DNA from: Hypomyces perniciosus | Taxonomy: Eukaryota; Ascomycota; Sordariomycetes; Hypocreales; Hypocreaceae | Reading direction: 5' to 3' | DNA: 64,000 nt | Assembly (NCBI GenBank): GCA_008477525.1 | Contig: SPDT01000005.1 | Location: forward strand, 2,914,001 to 2,978,000 | Part shown: in pieces, positions 1-11,200 of the stretch | How positions within the stretch are numbered: the first letter of the stretch is position 1 | Layout of the letters: each line of letters begins with the position of its first letter | Notes under the pieces: model-generated | Database searches by the model: none | What the model was told of the DNA's origin: nothing | Seen by the model: the letters and a program-made list of their open reading frames with translations, nothing else | Made by a program: the position numbers and the translations under genes

Positions 1-1105
1 AGAACGATTATCCAAAGTTAAAGCCTAATGTTAATATATGTTAGAATGAACAGGTTAATATCTTCACCTTCATACGAAAGAAGAGTCTCTTGTACTTCGT
101 AGGCACTTTGTAGGTGTTAAGAGAGTAGTGCTCCTAATAACCTTCGTGACAACCAGCCTTCGAACTCTACGAGGCGTCGCCCCGAAACTTCATAGCACTC
201 TAACTACTTTGTACTAGTAGTACGGAGTACTATTACTATAAATTGTCCTTGCCCCGCCGAATTGCCCAGATACCGAGAAGGCTGTTGCTGTGGCGTGATG
301 GATGAGTCGAGGGCCCTCTTATGCCCTCTTGTACGAAGTAGCTGGAGGCATGTTATGTTTCATTGGCTTAATGTACATTCGATAATGCATAAACTGCCAA
401 GAAAATGTGTGTCTGTCCTTTTTCCAATCATAGATCTGCCGGTCTCCATGAAGCCTCAACGGTACAGCCAACAGCCGCTTTTGCTCCCACAAGCCACATC
501 ACTATGCGCGTTGCCGGAATGCGGGATGACGAAATGGCTTAGCATTGAATCCAGATTCCAATTGTAGGTCGAAATGAGGCGATGCGCATCGGTTAAGGCC
601 ATTCGTACAGAGCAGAGGTACGGACTAGTAGTAGTATTGGCAATTGAGCTTGTCAAGCGGGTAACAAAAAAAGAGGGACCGCAAAAGATACACAGCTCAT
701 CAGACAGTTAACTGACAGAGCATTAGGGGTAGGAGCTATTTATTGTAATGGTAGTAAGCTATTGTAATGGTAGTAATCTATTGCAACGAGAGCAATCTAT
801 TGCAACCAGGATAATATAGGGCAATTGGAGTTACTAGTAGTACATAGCTAATAATACAGCTTGCTTGTACATATAAGAAGCGTAAACTCCGAATTCCGGA
901 AAGGAGAAGGTGTCACGATTGATGAGTAATGCGATTGCGGATGACCTCGGAACCCCACAAAGACAAACCTCCGGATTATCAATCCTTGGACTTATACATC
1001 TATCTCCCAGATACATCACGTACCTAATAGAAAGAATAAGGTCAGATACCTTCGGATCAACTATTTCTCTGTCATCCTCTTACCATCATCCATCCGTACC
1101 CGCCA
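1..1105. other. Intergenic region upstream of NPY1
   Basis: No convincing gene is seen. The stretch holds one exact TACGGAGTAC decamer (221-230) and a four-unit 19-bp tandem repeat (738-813), listed separately. Short open frames here have no recognisable protein features. The last few hundred bases presumably carry the NPY1 promoter and leader. Confidence 0.6.
738..813. repeat. Tandem 19-bp minisatellite, four units
   Basis: Four consecutive 19-bp units begin at 738, 757, 776 and 795. The first two share the core TATTGTAATGGTAGTA. The last two share ATCTATTGCAAC and diverge after it. The units form two pairs, which suggests stepwise duplication. The array lies about 290 bp upstream of the NPY1 start codon. 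Confidence 0.8.
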
Positions 1106-2399
1106 ATGTCTAAATCTATGCTGCCCGAGCATCCCGCTCTGGCTCACGACGACTCCATGCTCACCAGGAGATTTGGCAAAGAAGTCATCAACTACTATGC
1201 TGGCAGTCGATTAAATCGCTACTCATTCCTTCGATCAGATCTCACTTTTCTGCGCAAGGCGGTGTCAAGTCCATCGACGCAGTTTCTTGCTCTCAATGAC
1301 CTCAACCCCTTCACCGTCGACTCAACCAAACTCGCCTTCTTCAACTTTGACGATGTCAAGTCTCTCATAGGACCTGATCCTTTCGGCCAGACTAGCGAGG
1401 AGAAGCTCAAGGCGTTTGACTCGACTCAGTCCAAGCCTCTTCTTCTCTTTCTGGGGCTCCTGCCGGATGTCCCCGAGGCTGTTGAAATCCCCACATCGAA
1501 GCATGGAGTTGTTAAGGGACAGCCCTTCTTCGTTGTCGATATCACTCCGAGGGTGCCTTATGCAGAAGCCGCGGAGGCATTCATCAAAGAATCAGAGGCG
1601 AAGAGCCTAACCATGCAAACCAACGCCCGAGGCATGACCCTCTACCCCGAAGCAGGTACGCACACGCCACTCACCCATCCTATTCTAAGAATACACTCAC
1701 TAAACCCTCAACACAGCTGCAATCTATGCCCAATCACGCTCATTGCTTGACTGGAACGCCCGGAACATCTTCTGCGCCGGCTGCGGAAACCTCAATCTCT
1801 CAACCGAAGCTGGCTACAAGCGCGTCTGTCCACCCACAGACCTCAAAGGCGGCTCCGAGCCCCAAGCCCGCGGCGATTGTCCCACCCGCCACGGCATCTC
1901 AAACATCTGCTTCCCTAGGAGCGATCCAACTATGATCGCAGCAGTTGTTTCCGCCGATGGTCAGCGAGTCCTACTTGGTCGACAAAGTCGCTGGCCGCCG
2001 AAGTGGTACAGCACCCTCGCTGGCTTCCTCGAGCCCGGCGAGTCCATTGAGGATGCTGTTCGGCGCGAGGTCTGGGAGGAGAGCGGTGTCAGGGTTGGAA
2101 GGGTTGTTATTCACTCTAGTCAGCCGTGGCCGTATCCCGCGAGTTTGATGATTGGTGCTATTGCGCAGGCGTTGCCGGATGGTGAGGCGATTGATCTTCT
2201 TGATAAGGAACTGGAAGATGCGAAGTGGTTCACCATTGATGAAGTCCGGGAAGCATTGAAGTCGGGAACGAGCTCGCTGAGTGATCCTGCACCAGCTGGA
2301 TTTACTGGGTCCTTGAGGTTACCTCCCCCACAGGCTATTGCGAATCGACTGATAACAGCTGTGGTTGAAGGGTACCTAACGGTGGCACCCAAGATTTAA
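1106..2399 (+). CDS. NPY1: NADH pyrophosphatase (Nudix hydrolase), Npy1/NUDT12 type
   Basis: Exons are 1106-1655 and 1717-2399, giving 410 aa. The 61-nt GT-AG intron joins a split Ala codon and restores the frame into the zinc-finger region. Family knowledge: these enzymes cleave NADH (also NAD+ and FAD) to NMNH plus AMP, often in peroxisomes. Seen here: an N-terminal NADH-PPase-like half, then a cysteine-rich stretch beginning C-x2-C at residues 203-206 with further Cys near 221, 238 and 248. A complete Nudix box lies near residues 286-308, with core REVWEESGV matching REx2EE. The protein ends in PKI, which is not a good peroxisomal PTS1, whereas yeast Npy1 has one; peroxisomal location is therefore unsupported. 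It converges with TTI1, leaving 145 bp between stop codons. Confidence 0.93.
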
Positions 2400-2544
2400 G
2401 AGAAATCCATAGACAACGATTTCCTTATAGATAGCTCAGGCGACTACCTAATGATAGATGTGCAGTTACCCTCAGGCCATGACATGTGCTCAACACTTGA
2501 ACTTCCCAAGACCCTGCCTACCTGAACCATGACATAACAATCCT

Positions 2545-5500
2545 TCACGACACCTTCTCCATTTCTGGGAATACAAATCCATCCACCTTCGGCGCAGGAA
2601 CCCACTCTACAAGTCCACGCTCATATCTCACTGCCCAAACCGCATCCGCGTTGATGACCTCCAGAGCCTCCCTCACCTCTCGATTCCTCTCCATGACTTC
2701 TGACAACAAATCCAGAATCTCGTCAAACATGTCTTCCTCCACGCGCACATATGATATAATAGACGTCAAAAGCTTGACCACGGCTTCCCAGATCCGGACA
2801 GGGGATGCATGTTGTCCCAAACCGCCACCCAATGATGATGACTGTTTGGTTTGGATGGATTTCGCCCTGACTTCAAGGCCGTCTCCTGCTCGGATGGGAA
2901 TGACAATGTCCTTTTGCGTCCGAGAAGGCGCACTATTCCCTGTGTAGGCCTTTGTGCGAGCCGTACCTGTCGATGCTTGCTGCTTGACCTTGCGGCACCA
3001 GTCACCCAGCCCATCCCACCATTCAGTTTTGAATCGAGTGATGAGGAAGTCACCCGCTGCTTTGCACAATCCAGAAATCGTGTGACACGCCTCTATTGTA
3101 ATAAATGCCTCAGGGTCGCGCAGCCTTGTGATGATCACTGGCCAAATCGCATTGACAAGCGGCAAGAACGAGTCCTCATCTGCGGCGAGAACAGATGATG
3201 CGGTGGTAAGAAGCTCCAACAACGACCTCCGAAGTGTAGGTGTCGGCGACGTCAGATAATGCTGCGTGAGGGTAGCGACGCGCTGAAGTAATTGGTAAGT
3301 AGGTGAATTTGGTGGTTTCTCCTCCTCCCTTGCGGCATCGGCGTTATCTTTTTCTTTTTCATCCTCGTCTCCGGTCTCGGTTGCCCATGGGGTTGTGGGA
3401 TGACCACGAATCTCCTCTATCGTCTCAGCTTCAGCGGCGTCGCGCTCCTCTCTCACTTTTCGCTTATCCAGAAACTCCAATAGGCTGTCCAGGTTCCCCA
3501 TTTTCTTAGAATCCTTCTTATGATTCACAGTCGAGCGCTCTCGATCTGTCAATAAACGACCATCTGCCTTGGTAGCTTGGTCGACAACTTCTTTCAACAC
3601 TGAAAAGAGACTCTCCACAAAAGACTGGTACCCGTGATAGTTGTCGAGGGCGGCAAAAATCGATTCGACAACATCATCAAGAAAGGGAATTAAACGAGGT
3701 CCAGCCAATCGTACCATCATCAACAACACTTGTGTAGATGCAGGTGATATATCCAGCGTGTTGAGACGCAACGAGACCGAGTTGACCATGTAATCAACGT
3801 TGTCGATAATCAGCTCAGAAACGCTTGCATACTGACACGAAGATGCTATGCTGTTCAACGTGGCTATAGCATGCTGTTGCAGATGGGCATTGTCAGATCC
3901 CAGAAAGGTGGCCACAGGGAATAGGACATCGATGAGTTCTGGTCGGAAAGATTCGCCGGACCTCTGAGCCGCGTAAGCCGTCACCTCGAGTGCAATCGCT
4001 TCCAAACGCCAATCAGCGGAATCGACCTCTGTATGCGAGTCAAGCACCTGAACTGAGAAAGCATACATCTCGCTGAATACTGAATCAATATCTTCGGACG
4101 GAGCCGATCCTGACGATTTCCTAAATATCGACGAATCCACAAATGCTGACAGGTCCAGTAATGCTTCTTCATCAACACGCGATGCATGAGCAGCTTTTAC
4201 GAGTTCAAAGCTGAGCCAAAATGCAGTAACTTGGCTGATTGATGTTGACTCGCGCACATAGTCTAGCATGCTGGTGGCAATCTTGGTTTGCTGAGGTAAC
4301 GAGCCAATTGTACGAAGCAGGCTCGTAATTTCGCCCTTCAGCCTTCTTTGGCTTTCATGACCTAGCAACACCGACTGGTATTGTGGCTCACTAGACACAG
4401 GCATGGTCGAGCTTCCATTATCAAGTAATAGAACCTGTGCCCTAGTCCCAGGTTGTTGGGGTTTAGAAGCCGTGACAAGAGACATGATGCTGTCTCTCAA
4501 AGAACTCGATATCGAATCATCAAGTGTGGACGATTCGATGTTCAGGCTCCTCAAAAGCTCTATTCCCTTCGAGAAGTTGTGTATCACGCTTGTCTTCATG
4601 TCTTCGTCGCTCGACTGCATGATGCGAGGAAGGCTGGACATCCAGTTATACACAATGGCCTTGACGCTCTCCCCAAGCTCTGGGTAAATATGTACCAAAT
4701 CTGTCAGACTGGTATGTGTTGTGGATTTTCTTTCGGTATGGTTATCAAGAACGATAGCAGTCTCGACAAGGATGGTCGTGCAGTTTGATAAAGTGGTGTG
4801 GCATTCGTCCAGCAAAGACACACAGAGCCTCTCGAGGGCTTCCTGCACTTCTTCGGCCTCTTGAGTGCGTAGCTTCATCATGATAGATAAAGCCATTTTC
4901 ACCTGAGCCACAGTTGCCTTCAGCCATGCTGGGCTCAGGACCTTGGGCGCATCGGCGTCGTCCTCCCCCTCCTTGCTCTTAGCAAGTATAGACCTAGTTC
5001 GCACGTCGGACAGTACCTTTGTCAAAACCACATTGACTGCCTCTAGGCATTTAGCCAATACCAGTTTCTTATATCGAGTCGGTGTGGACAGGACTCTCGC
5101 AATGGAGGAAATAGTACCAGGGAAAAAGCTTGCCAGAGCAGCGTGCTCCCTAATGGCCCCATAGACTGCCATCAACGCCCCTAGGGCTTCTCTCTGAATC
5201 TCCGCAGTCGCACCATCTGTTACCCCATCCAGCATGACGGTAATTCCGTGGCCTAAAGCTGGCATCATCTTCGACTCGGCCAGTGCGTCCGCCACAAGGG
5301 CAGATGAGCTAGCCACGGTGAGCAGTGCCGTCTTCGCACGGAAGGCCTCCAACACAGTCTCCTCGGGTATATCGCTCTTTTTTTGAGATCCGGGGACGCC
5401 ATCGATGATGAACGTCAAGAGGCTGAAGATTTGTTGCGCAAAGTCGGAGGGAATTTTAGACTTCCAGCCGTGGGTGATGATGATAGAGAGACATTTGATG

Positions 5501-5829
5501 CCGTTTTCCACCAGGGGCATCGGGTAAAGATCCATCTGGCGGATGATAGCAAGCAGTGGAATTGCTACATAACTCGCAATAGATTCATCAAGGGCAAGAG
5601 GATTCTGTGAGATTTGCTCATTGAGAATTGCGAGAACATCGTTCGTGAGGCTCAGCAGCTCCGGCCAAGTCCCAGGTTCCCCCAATTGCCGAAGAGCCAA
5701 CTGGCTTATTCTGACACAGCATGGCTTCAGCTACATGGCGTCAGCACGAATTTCACATATATTGGCTATGAAACTGCCTACTTTCTGGAACAGTTTGGTC
5801 CGCTCCTCTTTGCCTGAAGTTGCTTCCAT
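2545..5829 (-). CDS. TTI1: Tel2-interacting protein 1 (TTI1), HEAT-repeat chaperone subunit
   Basis: Exons in transcription order are 5829-5782 and 5730-2545, giving 1077 aa. The 51-nt intron has donor GTAGGC, a CTGAC branch site and acceptor TAG. Without it the protein would lack its first 26 residues and appear to start at a TTG codon. Family knowledge: Tti1 forms the TTT complex with Tel2 and Tti2, which with Hsp90 and R2TP stabilises PIKK kinases (TOR, ATM/Tel1, ATR). The whole chain reads as alpha-helical repeats, consistent with HEAT solenoids. A charged, low-complexity insertion (residues roughly 785-830, rich in E and D) interrupts the C-terminal half. The identification rests on recognition of the N-terminal and C-terminal blocks and on length, which fits the family. 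Confidence 0.85.
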
Positions 5830-6375
5830 GGCTCACAGAAGCAAAGCTTTCTGAGCGGTTACCTTGGCATGATCCCAGCTGGTTTGTGCCAATTTGAGTG
5901 TCTCGTGATTTTGCCGATACGAATCCGGGGGCCGTTTTGTGAAGAAGATATTAAGCGGTTATTTGTTTTGGTGGGAGAGAGTATAGCCTTGCAAGAGCGA
6001 TGAGATTGTCACAAACTTTGTGTCAAGATGGTGAAGAAGCTGGTGATGAGAACTGGCGATGTACAGTATGGAGAACTGTATTTATCGCCTAATGAGTGGC
6101 GTCCACACGGTATGCTCACTAAGTGTGTAGGTTATTGGGCGGTGGTATGTCCAGTCAGAGGACATTGCACCGCCCAAACACTGCATGGACCAGTTTTCGC
6201 ACTGTACCCCGTCGCCTGTTTGCCTGTGCATCTCCTGGAACACATACCCCTCCTTATGCGATATAGGCGAACGTTGATCGCCGCCAAGTAACTGAGGTCC
6301 TTAAAGTGAGCGAAATAGGGACAATTCCAGATTATTGAAGATTTCGGAAATCAATTCATGGAAGTTTGAATAACC
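5830..6375. promoter_or_regulatory. Divergent intergenic region, TTI1 (-) and DUF1749 hydrolase (+)
   Basis: A 546-bp gap between two start codons facing away from each other, so it must contain both promoters. No TATA box or known operator is evident. A small open frame at 6028-6291 has no protein-like features. Confidence 0.5.
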
Positions 6376-7356
6376 ATGGCTTCCCCATTCCCTGTGCTGG
6401 CACACCCTTATCGCTCCCCCACCCGGGGCTCATGTGCTTACGAGCTTGGAAACACATCATCAAAGAGCGCCGTGATATTCATTGGAGGCTTATCAGATGG
6501 CCCTCATACAACTCCCTACATCCGAACCGTGGCCAGGCAATTGGAACAGGCCACCGAGCTAAGCTACTCCGTTTTTGAGATCCGGATGAGGAGCTCATAT
6601 TTTGGGTTTGGGACTTCAAGCTTGGCGAACGATGTCCAAGACATCTCAGCACTTGTGAAGTATCTCCGTTCCATCGGCAGAGAAAAGATTGTTCTATTTG
6701 GCCATTCGACGGGTTGCCAAGTATTCCTGCCTTGAATGACACATCTTTTGACTCGTCTAACGGTTCTAGGACTGCATGGAATACACACACTACGCCAAAC
6801 ATGCCAATAACCCCGTCGACGGCTTCATTCTTCAGGCGCCAGTCTCTGACAGGGAGTCTCTTGAGATTATTTACCCGGATTACCAAGAGAGTCTCGATTA
6901 TGCCAACAAGATGATAGCTGAGGGTAGAGGTGATGATTGCCTGCCGAATGACAAGACACCCTCTATGGTCCGTGCCCCTATCACGGCTCACAGACTTCAT
7001 TCACTTATGGCCAAGGGGTGTGTTGTCTTCCAGACGAATTTATAGTCCTTGCATTATATCATTGACATCTTTTCAGGGGTGATGACGATTACTTTTCCTC
7101 AGACTTGGATGACGAGACTGTGAAGACGTTTTGGGGCCGGTTCAGGAAACCCGTCCTGGTGCTGCACTCGGAGGATGAGGAATTCGTTCCGCCACGAATT
7201 GACCAAGAAATGCTGAACAAGAGGTATCGCGATGCGAGTCCACAGGTGAGCCAGTTGTCTGGGTTGATACCCGGAACAGGTCATACGGTTTTGGAGGAGG
7301 AAGCTCAAGAGTGGCTGGCAGCGAAGGTGATTGAGTTCCTTCGGACTCTTGCCTAA
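6376..7356 (+). CDS. DUF1749 alpha/beta hydrolase (SidJ-like family)
   Basis: Exons are 6376-6720, 6770-7017 and 7077-7356, giving 290 aa; both introns (49 and 59 nt) are GT-AG and restore frame. Seen: a nucleophile elbow GHSTG with Ser at about residue 111, a candidate acidic residue in HSEDEEF near 231, and a His in GTGHTV near 267, in the right order for a Ser-Asp-His triad. A block GGDDDYFSSD after the second intron is typical of DUF1749. Family knowledge: Aspergillus fumigatus SidJ, a DUF1749 protein, hydrolyses the siderophore fusarinine C/TAFC inside the cell. Most members are uncharacterised, and no siderophore gene is nearby, so the substrate here is open. It lacks a signal peptide, so it is probably cytosolic. 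Confidence 0.85.
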
Positions 7357-8212
7357 GTCATCGACTTTGAGACTCTATTGCCGATGCATGGAACTGTGTA
7401 TAAGCGATAGAGAAGAGGGTAGATAGAGGTTGACTCATCCTTCATTTCGAAAGGAAATAATGGCTGACAAATGCAAAGAAAATAAACAAAAAATTGTAGC
7501 ACCGTGAGATGTTGTGACCCGCAACGGATGCTCGGTGAATAGCACTCCGATCATTACACCGGTATTACGAATACGCATCCCGGACTTAGTGAATGGGATT
7601 CCGGGCATCGAAGGACCCCCATTCGTCCAGACAGCTCCAAACATTGGATCAACCTGCAAGCCCAGCCAACTGGAAGTCAAACATTGGTCGCATTTAGGTG
7701 GCGGATCCTAGTTGATGGGGCAGCTCCGGAAGTACGGGTACATGCCTGCGACTTCGTTACTTCGTCCCTGGTACTAGTACGGAGTATTCCTAGTACCTCT
7801 ACTAGAATCATACTTCGTACAGATTTTGGGTTGCTAGCGCCGACAGCTGACAAAGCTGCAGTTCTCTCTGCATTGGACGCTTCCGTCTTCTTCTTTCGAT
7901 CGCTCGGGCTGTCGTCCAATTATTATTTCCTGGGCTGTGAAAGGACTTTTCGCCCTCTGTCCCTCCGCAAATCCTATTCCTTCATTTCTCAGCCCTGCCG
8001 AGTCCGATCCCCAGGGGCTTTTCGGTGCCTGACGAGACGACTGCTGGGATTCATTGCTCTCCTTCTGTCGGCGAGCAGCTCTCAGTTGATCTCCTTCGGA
8101 CATAAACAACAAGCTTGCGCGCGAACCCCCAGCGAGAACACCGACGACCCGATTTCGAGCATGAGGTGACATCCTACTCCTCCAATTCCCTAGAGAATAG
8201 GATCACGAAAAA
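7357..8212. other. Intergenic region upstream of YCF1
   Basis: About 860 bp without a supported gene. A near-copy of the decamer (TACGGAGTAT) is at 7778-7787 beside several ACTTCG/TACTAG runs. From about 7850 the sequence becomes pyrimidine-rich, as expected for the leader of the transporter gene. Confidence 0.5.
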
Positions 8213-11200
8213 ATGGATCCGTACAACGAGCAGACGGTGCTCTTGCACACCGGCTCGTTCACCGGCTACAGACCGCTGCGGGAGCTGGGCAGCAGCTATC
8301 TCGAAGCGGCCGCCACTTTCGCGCAGCCGTTGTGCGGCAACGAAGAAGGATGGGGCCCCATGAGCCCGTTCCGATACGACTTTACACCCTGCTTCATTGA
8401 TGTCTGGGTGGCTACCGTGGCAGTTTATGCGCTGGTTTTGGGCCCTGTCGCCATCTGGTGGCTTCTTCGAAAGAAGCAGCAGTACGAGACCTCTAAGAAT
8501 GCGCACTTCTGGGTTAAGCAGGTATGTTGATTACTCACTCCCTCTGATCATTCGCAGGGTATTTTTCGCTGACCAGTGGATGCCCAGCTCCTTCTTGCAG
8601 CTGTCATTGCCGATACCGCCGTTCAACTTGCTTTTCAGATTATTAACTATGGGGACATCTGGTTTGGTGATTTCCGAACATGGACCACCATCGCGCTGAT
8701 CCTGTCCCTGTTTGTCATCTTCACAATTCAATGGCTGGAGCATTCGCGCTTAAGGAACGCCAACGGAGTGGTGTTGTTCTACTGGCTGCTGTTGATCATC
8801 GCGCTTGCTGTCAAGCTGCGCTCCCTCATCTCTCAGCAGGTTTACGCCACAAACCTACCATACTTCATATCCTATGGCGTTGGATTTGGGCTCATTGTGG
8901 TCGAATTCCTGGTCGAGTGGCTATGGCCGCGCAAGGTGGGAGCCTACGAGGCCATTGATGACGAAGAAGAATGCCCCGAGGAATATGCGACCGTCTTCTC
9001 CAAACTCACTTTCTCATGGATGACTCCCTTGATGAGACAAGGCTACAAGGTCTTCCTCACCGAGAACGATCTCTGGGGATTGACCAAGGCCGATCAGACC
9101 AAGAATACAGGAGAGTCCCTGGAAGAAGCGTGGAAACATGAGCTGAAATACCGCCCAACATCACCATCCCTCTGGTTGGCCCTCTTCCGGGCATATGGCG
9201 GCCCATATGTCATTGCCGCCTTCTTCAAAGCCGGAAACGATATTTCTCAATACATCCAGCCTCAGCTCCTTCGCTTGCTCATCGCCTTTGTGGGGTCATA
9301 TAGACCTGGGGGGACCCCTCAACCTATCATCAAGGGAGCCTCTATTGCCCTCGCTATGTTTGCTTGCGCTGTCTTCCAAACTACCATGGTGGTAAGTACC
9401 CATCTCTTTCCATGTCGTAAGAAAAAACTCTTACTGATCCTCCACAGCATCAATATTTCCAGCTTGCCTTTGTGACTGGAATGCGCATCAAGGGTGGCTT
9501 ATCCTCAACAATCTACCGGAAATCGATGAGATTGTCGAATGAAGGACGGTCGACGTCGACCACAGGCGACATTGTCAATTACATGGCAGTGGATTCCCAA
9601 CGTCTTCAGGATCTCACCCAGTTCGCCCAGCAAGCGTGGTCTGCGCCATTCCAAATTATCATTTGCATGGTTTCCCTCTACAATCTTGTTGGATGGTCCA
9701 TGATGGCGGGTATTGTGGTTATGATTGTCATGATGCCTGTTCAGGGATTCGTGGCTCGCATGATGCGGAACCTACAAAAGGAGCAGATGAAGAACAAGGA
9801 CGCCAGAAGTCGGCTGATCAATGAGATTATCAACAACATGAAGAGCATCAAACTGTATGCTTGGGGTTCTGCTTTTATGAACAAACTCAACTATGTCCGC
9901 AACGAACAGGAGCTGAAGAACTTGCGAAAGATCGGTGCTACCCAGGCAGTAGCCAATTTCACTTGGAATACCGCACCATTCTTTGTATCTTGTTCTACCT
10001 TCACCGTTTTTGTTCTCACTCAGGACAAGCCGTTGACCACGGAGATTGTCTTCCCAGCCTTGGCACTTTTCAATCTTCTCACGTTCCCACTTGCTATTTT
10101 GCCCATGGTCATTACATCTATTGTTGAAGCTTCTGTGGCTGTTGGTCGCTTGACCTCGTTCCTTACTGCCGAGGAACTGCAGTCAGACGCCGTCACTGTT
10201 GGGCCCGCGCCTCAGGAGATGGGTGAAGAGACCGTCATCATCCGGGATGGTACTTTCTCCTGGAATCGACACGAAGATAAGAACGCCCTGACGGACATCA
10301 ACTTCACGGCTTACAAGGGTGAGCTGTCCTGCGTTGTAGGACGGGTTGGAGCTGGAAAGTCTTCATTCCTTCAGAGCATCCTTGGAGGTCTCTGGAAGGT
10401 GAAGGGCTCTGCAGAAGTGAGAGGAACCGTGGCATACGCCTCCCAGCAATGCTGGATCCTAAATGCAACTGTCAAAGAGAATATCGTGTTTGGATATAGG
10501 TACGATGCTGATTTCTATGAAAAGACTATCAGAGCTTGCGCTCTCGTGGACGACTTCGCTCAACTGCCAGATGGCGATGAGACCGTTGTAGGCGAGCGAG
10601 GTATTTCACTGAGCGGTGGACAAAAAGCCCGTGTTTCGTTGGCTCGTGCCGTATATGCTAGAGCTGATATCTATATTCTGGACGATGTTCTCTCAGCGGT
10701 TGATTCACATGTCGGTCGGCACATCATTGACAATGTTCTTGGCACACGAGGACTGCTTTCCACCAAGACCCGAATTCTCGCCACGAACGCCACCTCTGTT
10801 CTGAAACAGGCTAGCTATATCACACTGCTTAAGGATGGAGAAATCGTCGAGAGAGGAACCTATGACCAACTTGTGGCTAGAAAGGGATTGGTTGCAGAGT
10901 TGTTGAGGACTGCCGGTTATGATTCTACAAGCAGTAGCAGCTCCAGTGGTACATCTAGCGAAACGTCAACGGTCATTGAGCAAGACAAAGAAGAACTAGA
11001 AGAGGCCCAGGAGCAAGTTCCGGAAATGGCGCCAATTAAGACCGGGCCTTCCATGGTGGACAAGCCGAGATCCGGCAGCATGGCAACTCTGCGACGCGCT
11101 AGTACAGCCAGCTTCAGGGGACCTCGAGGCAGGCTCACTGACGAGGAAGTGGCTAGCAGCTCCAAAACGAAACAGGCCAAGGAGCACGTTGAACAAGGCA

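Noticed and set aside
10669..10700. Asp in place of catalytic Glu in NBD1 of the YCF1-like pump as a defect
   Set aside because: A degenerate first nucleotide-binding site with Asp is normal for ABCC transporters.
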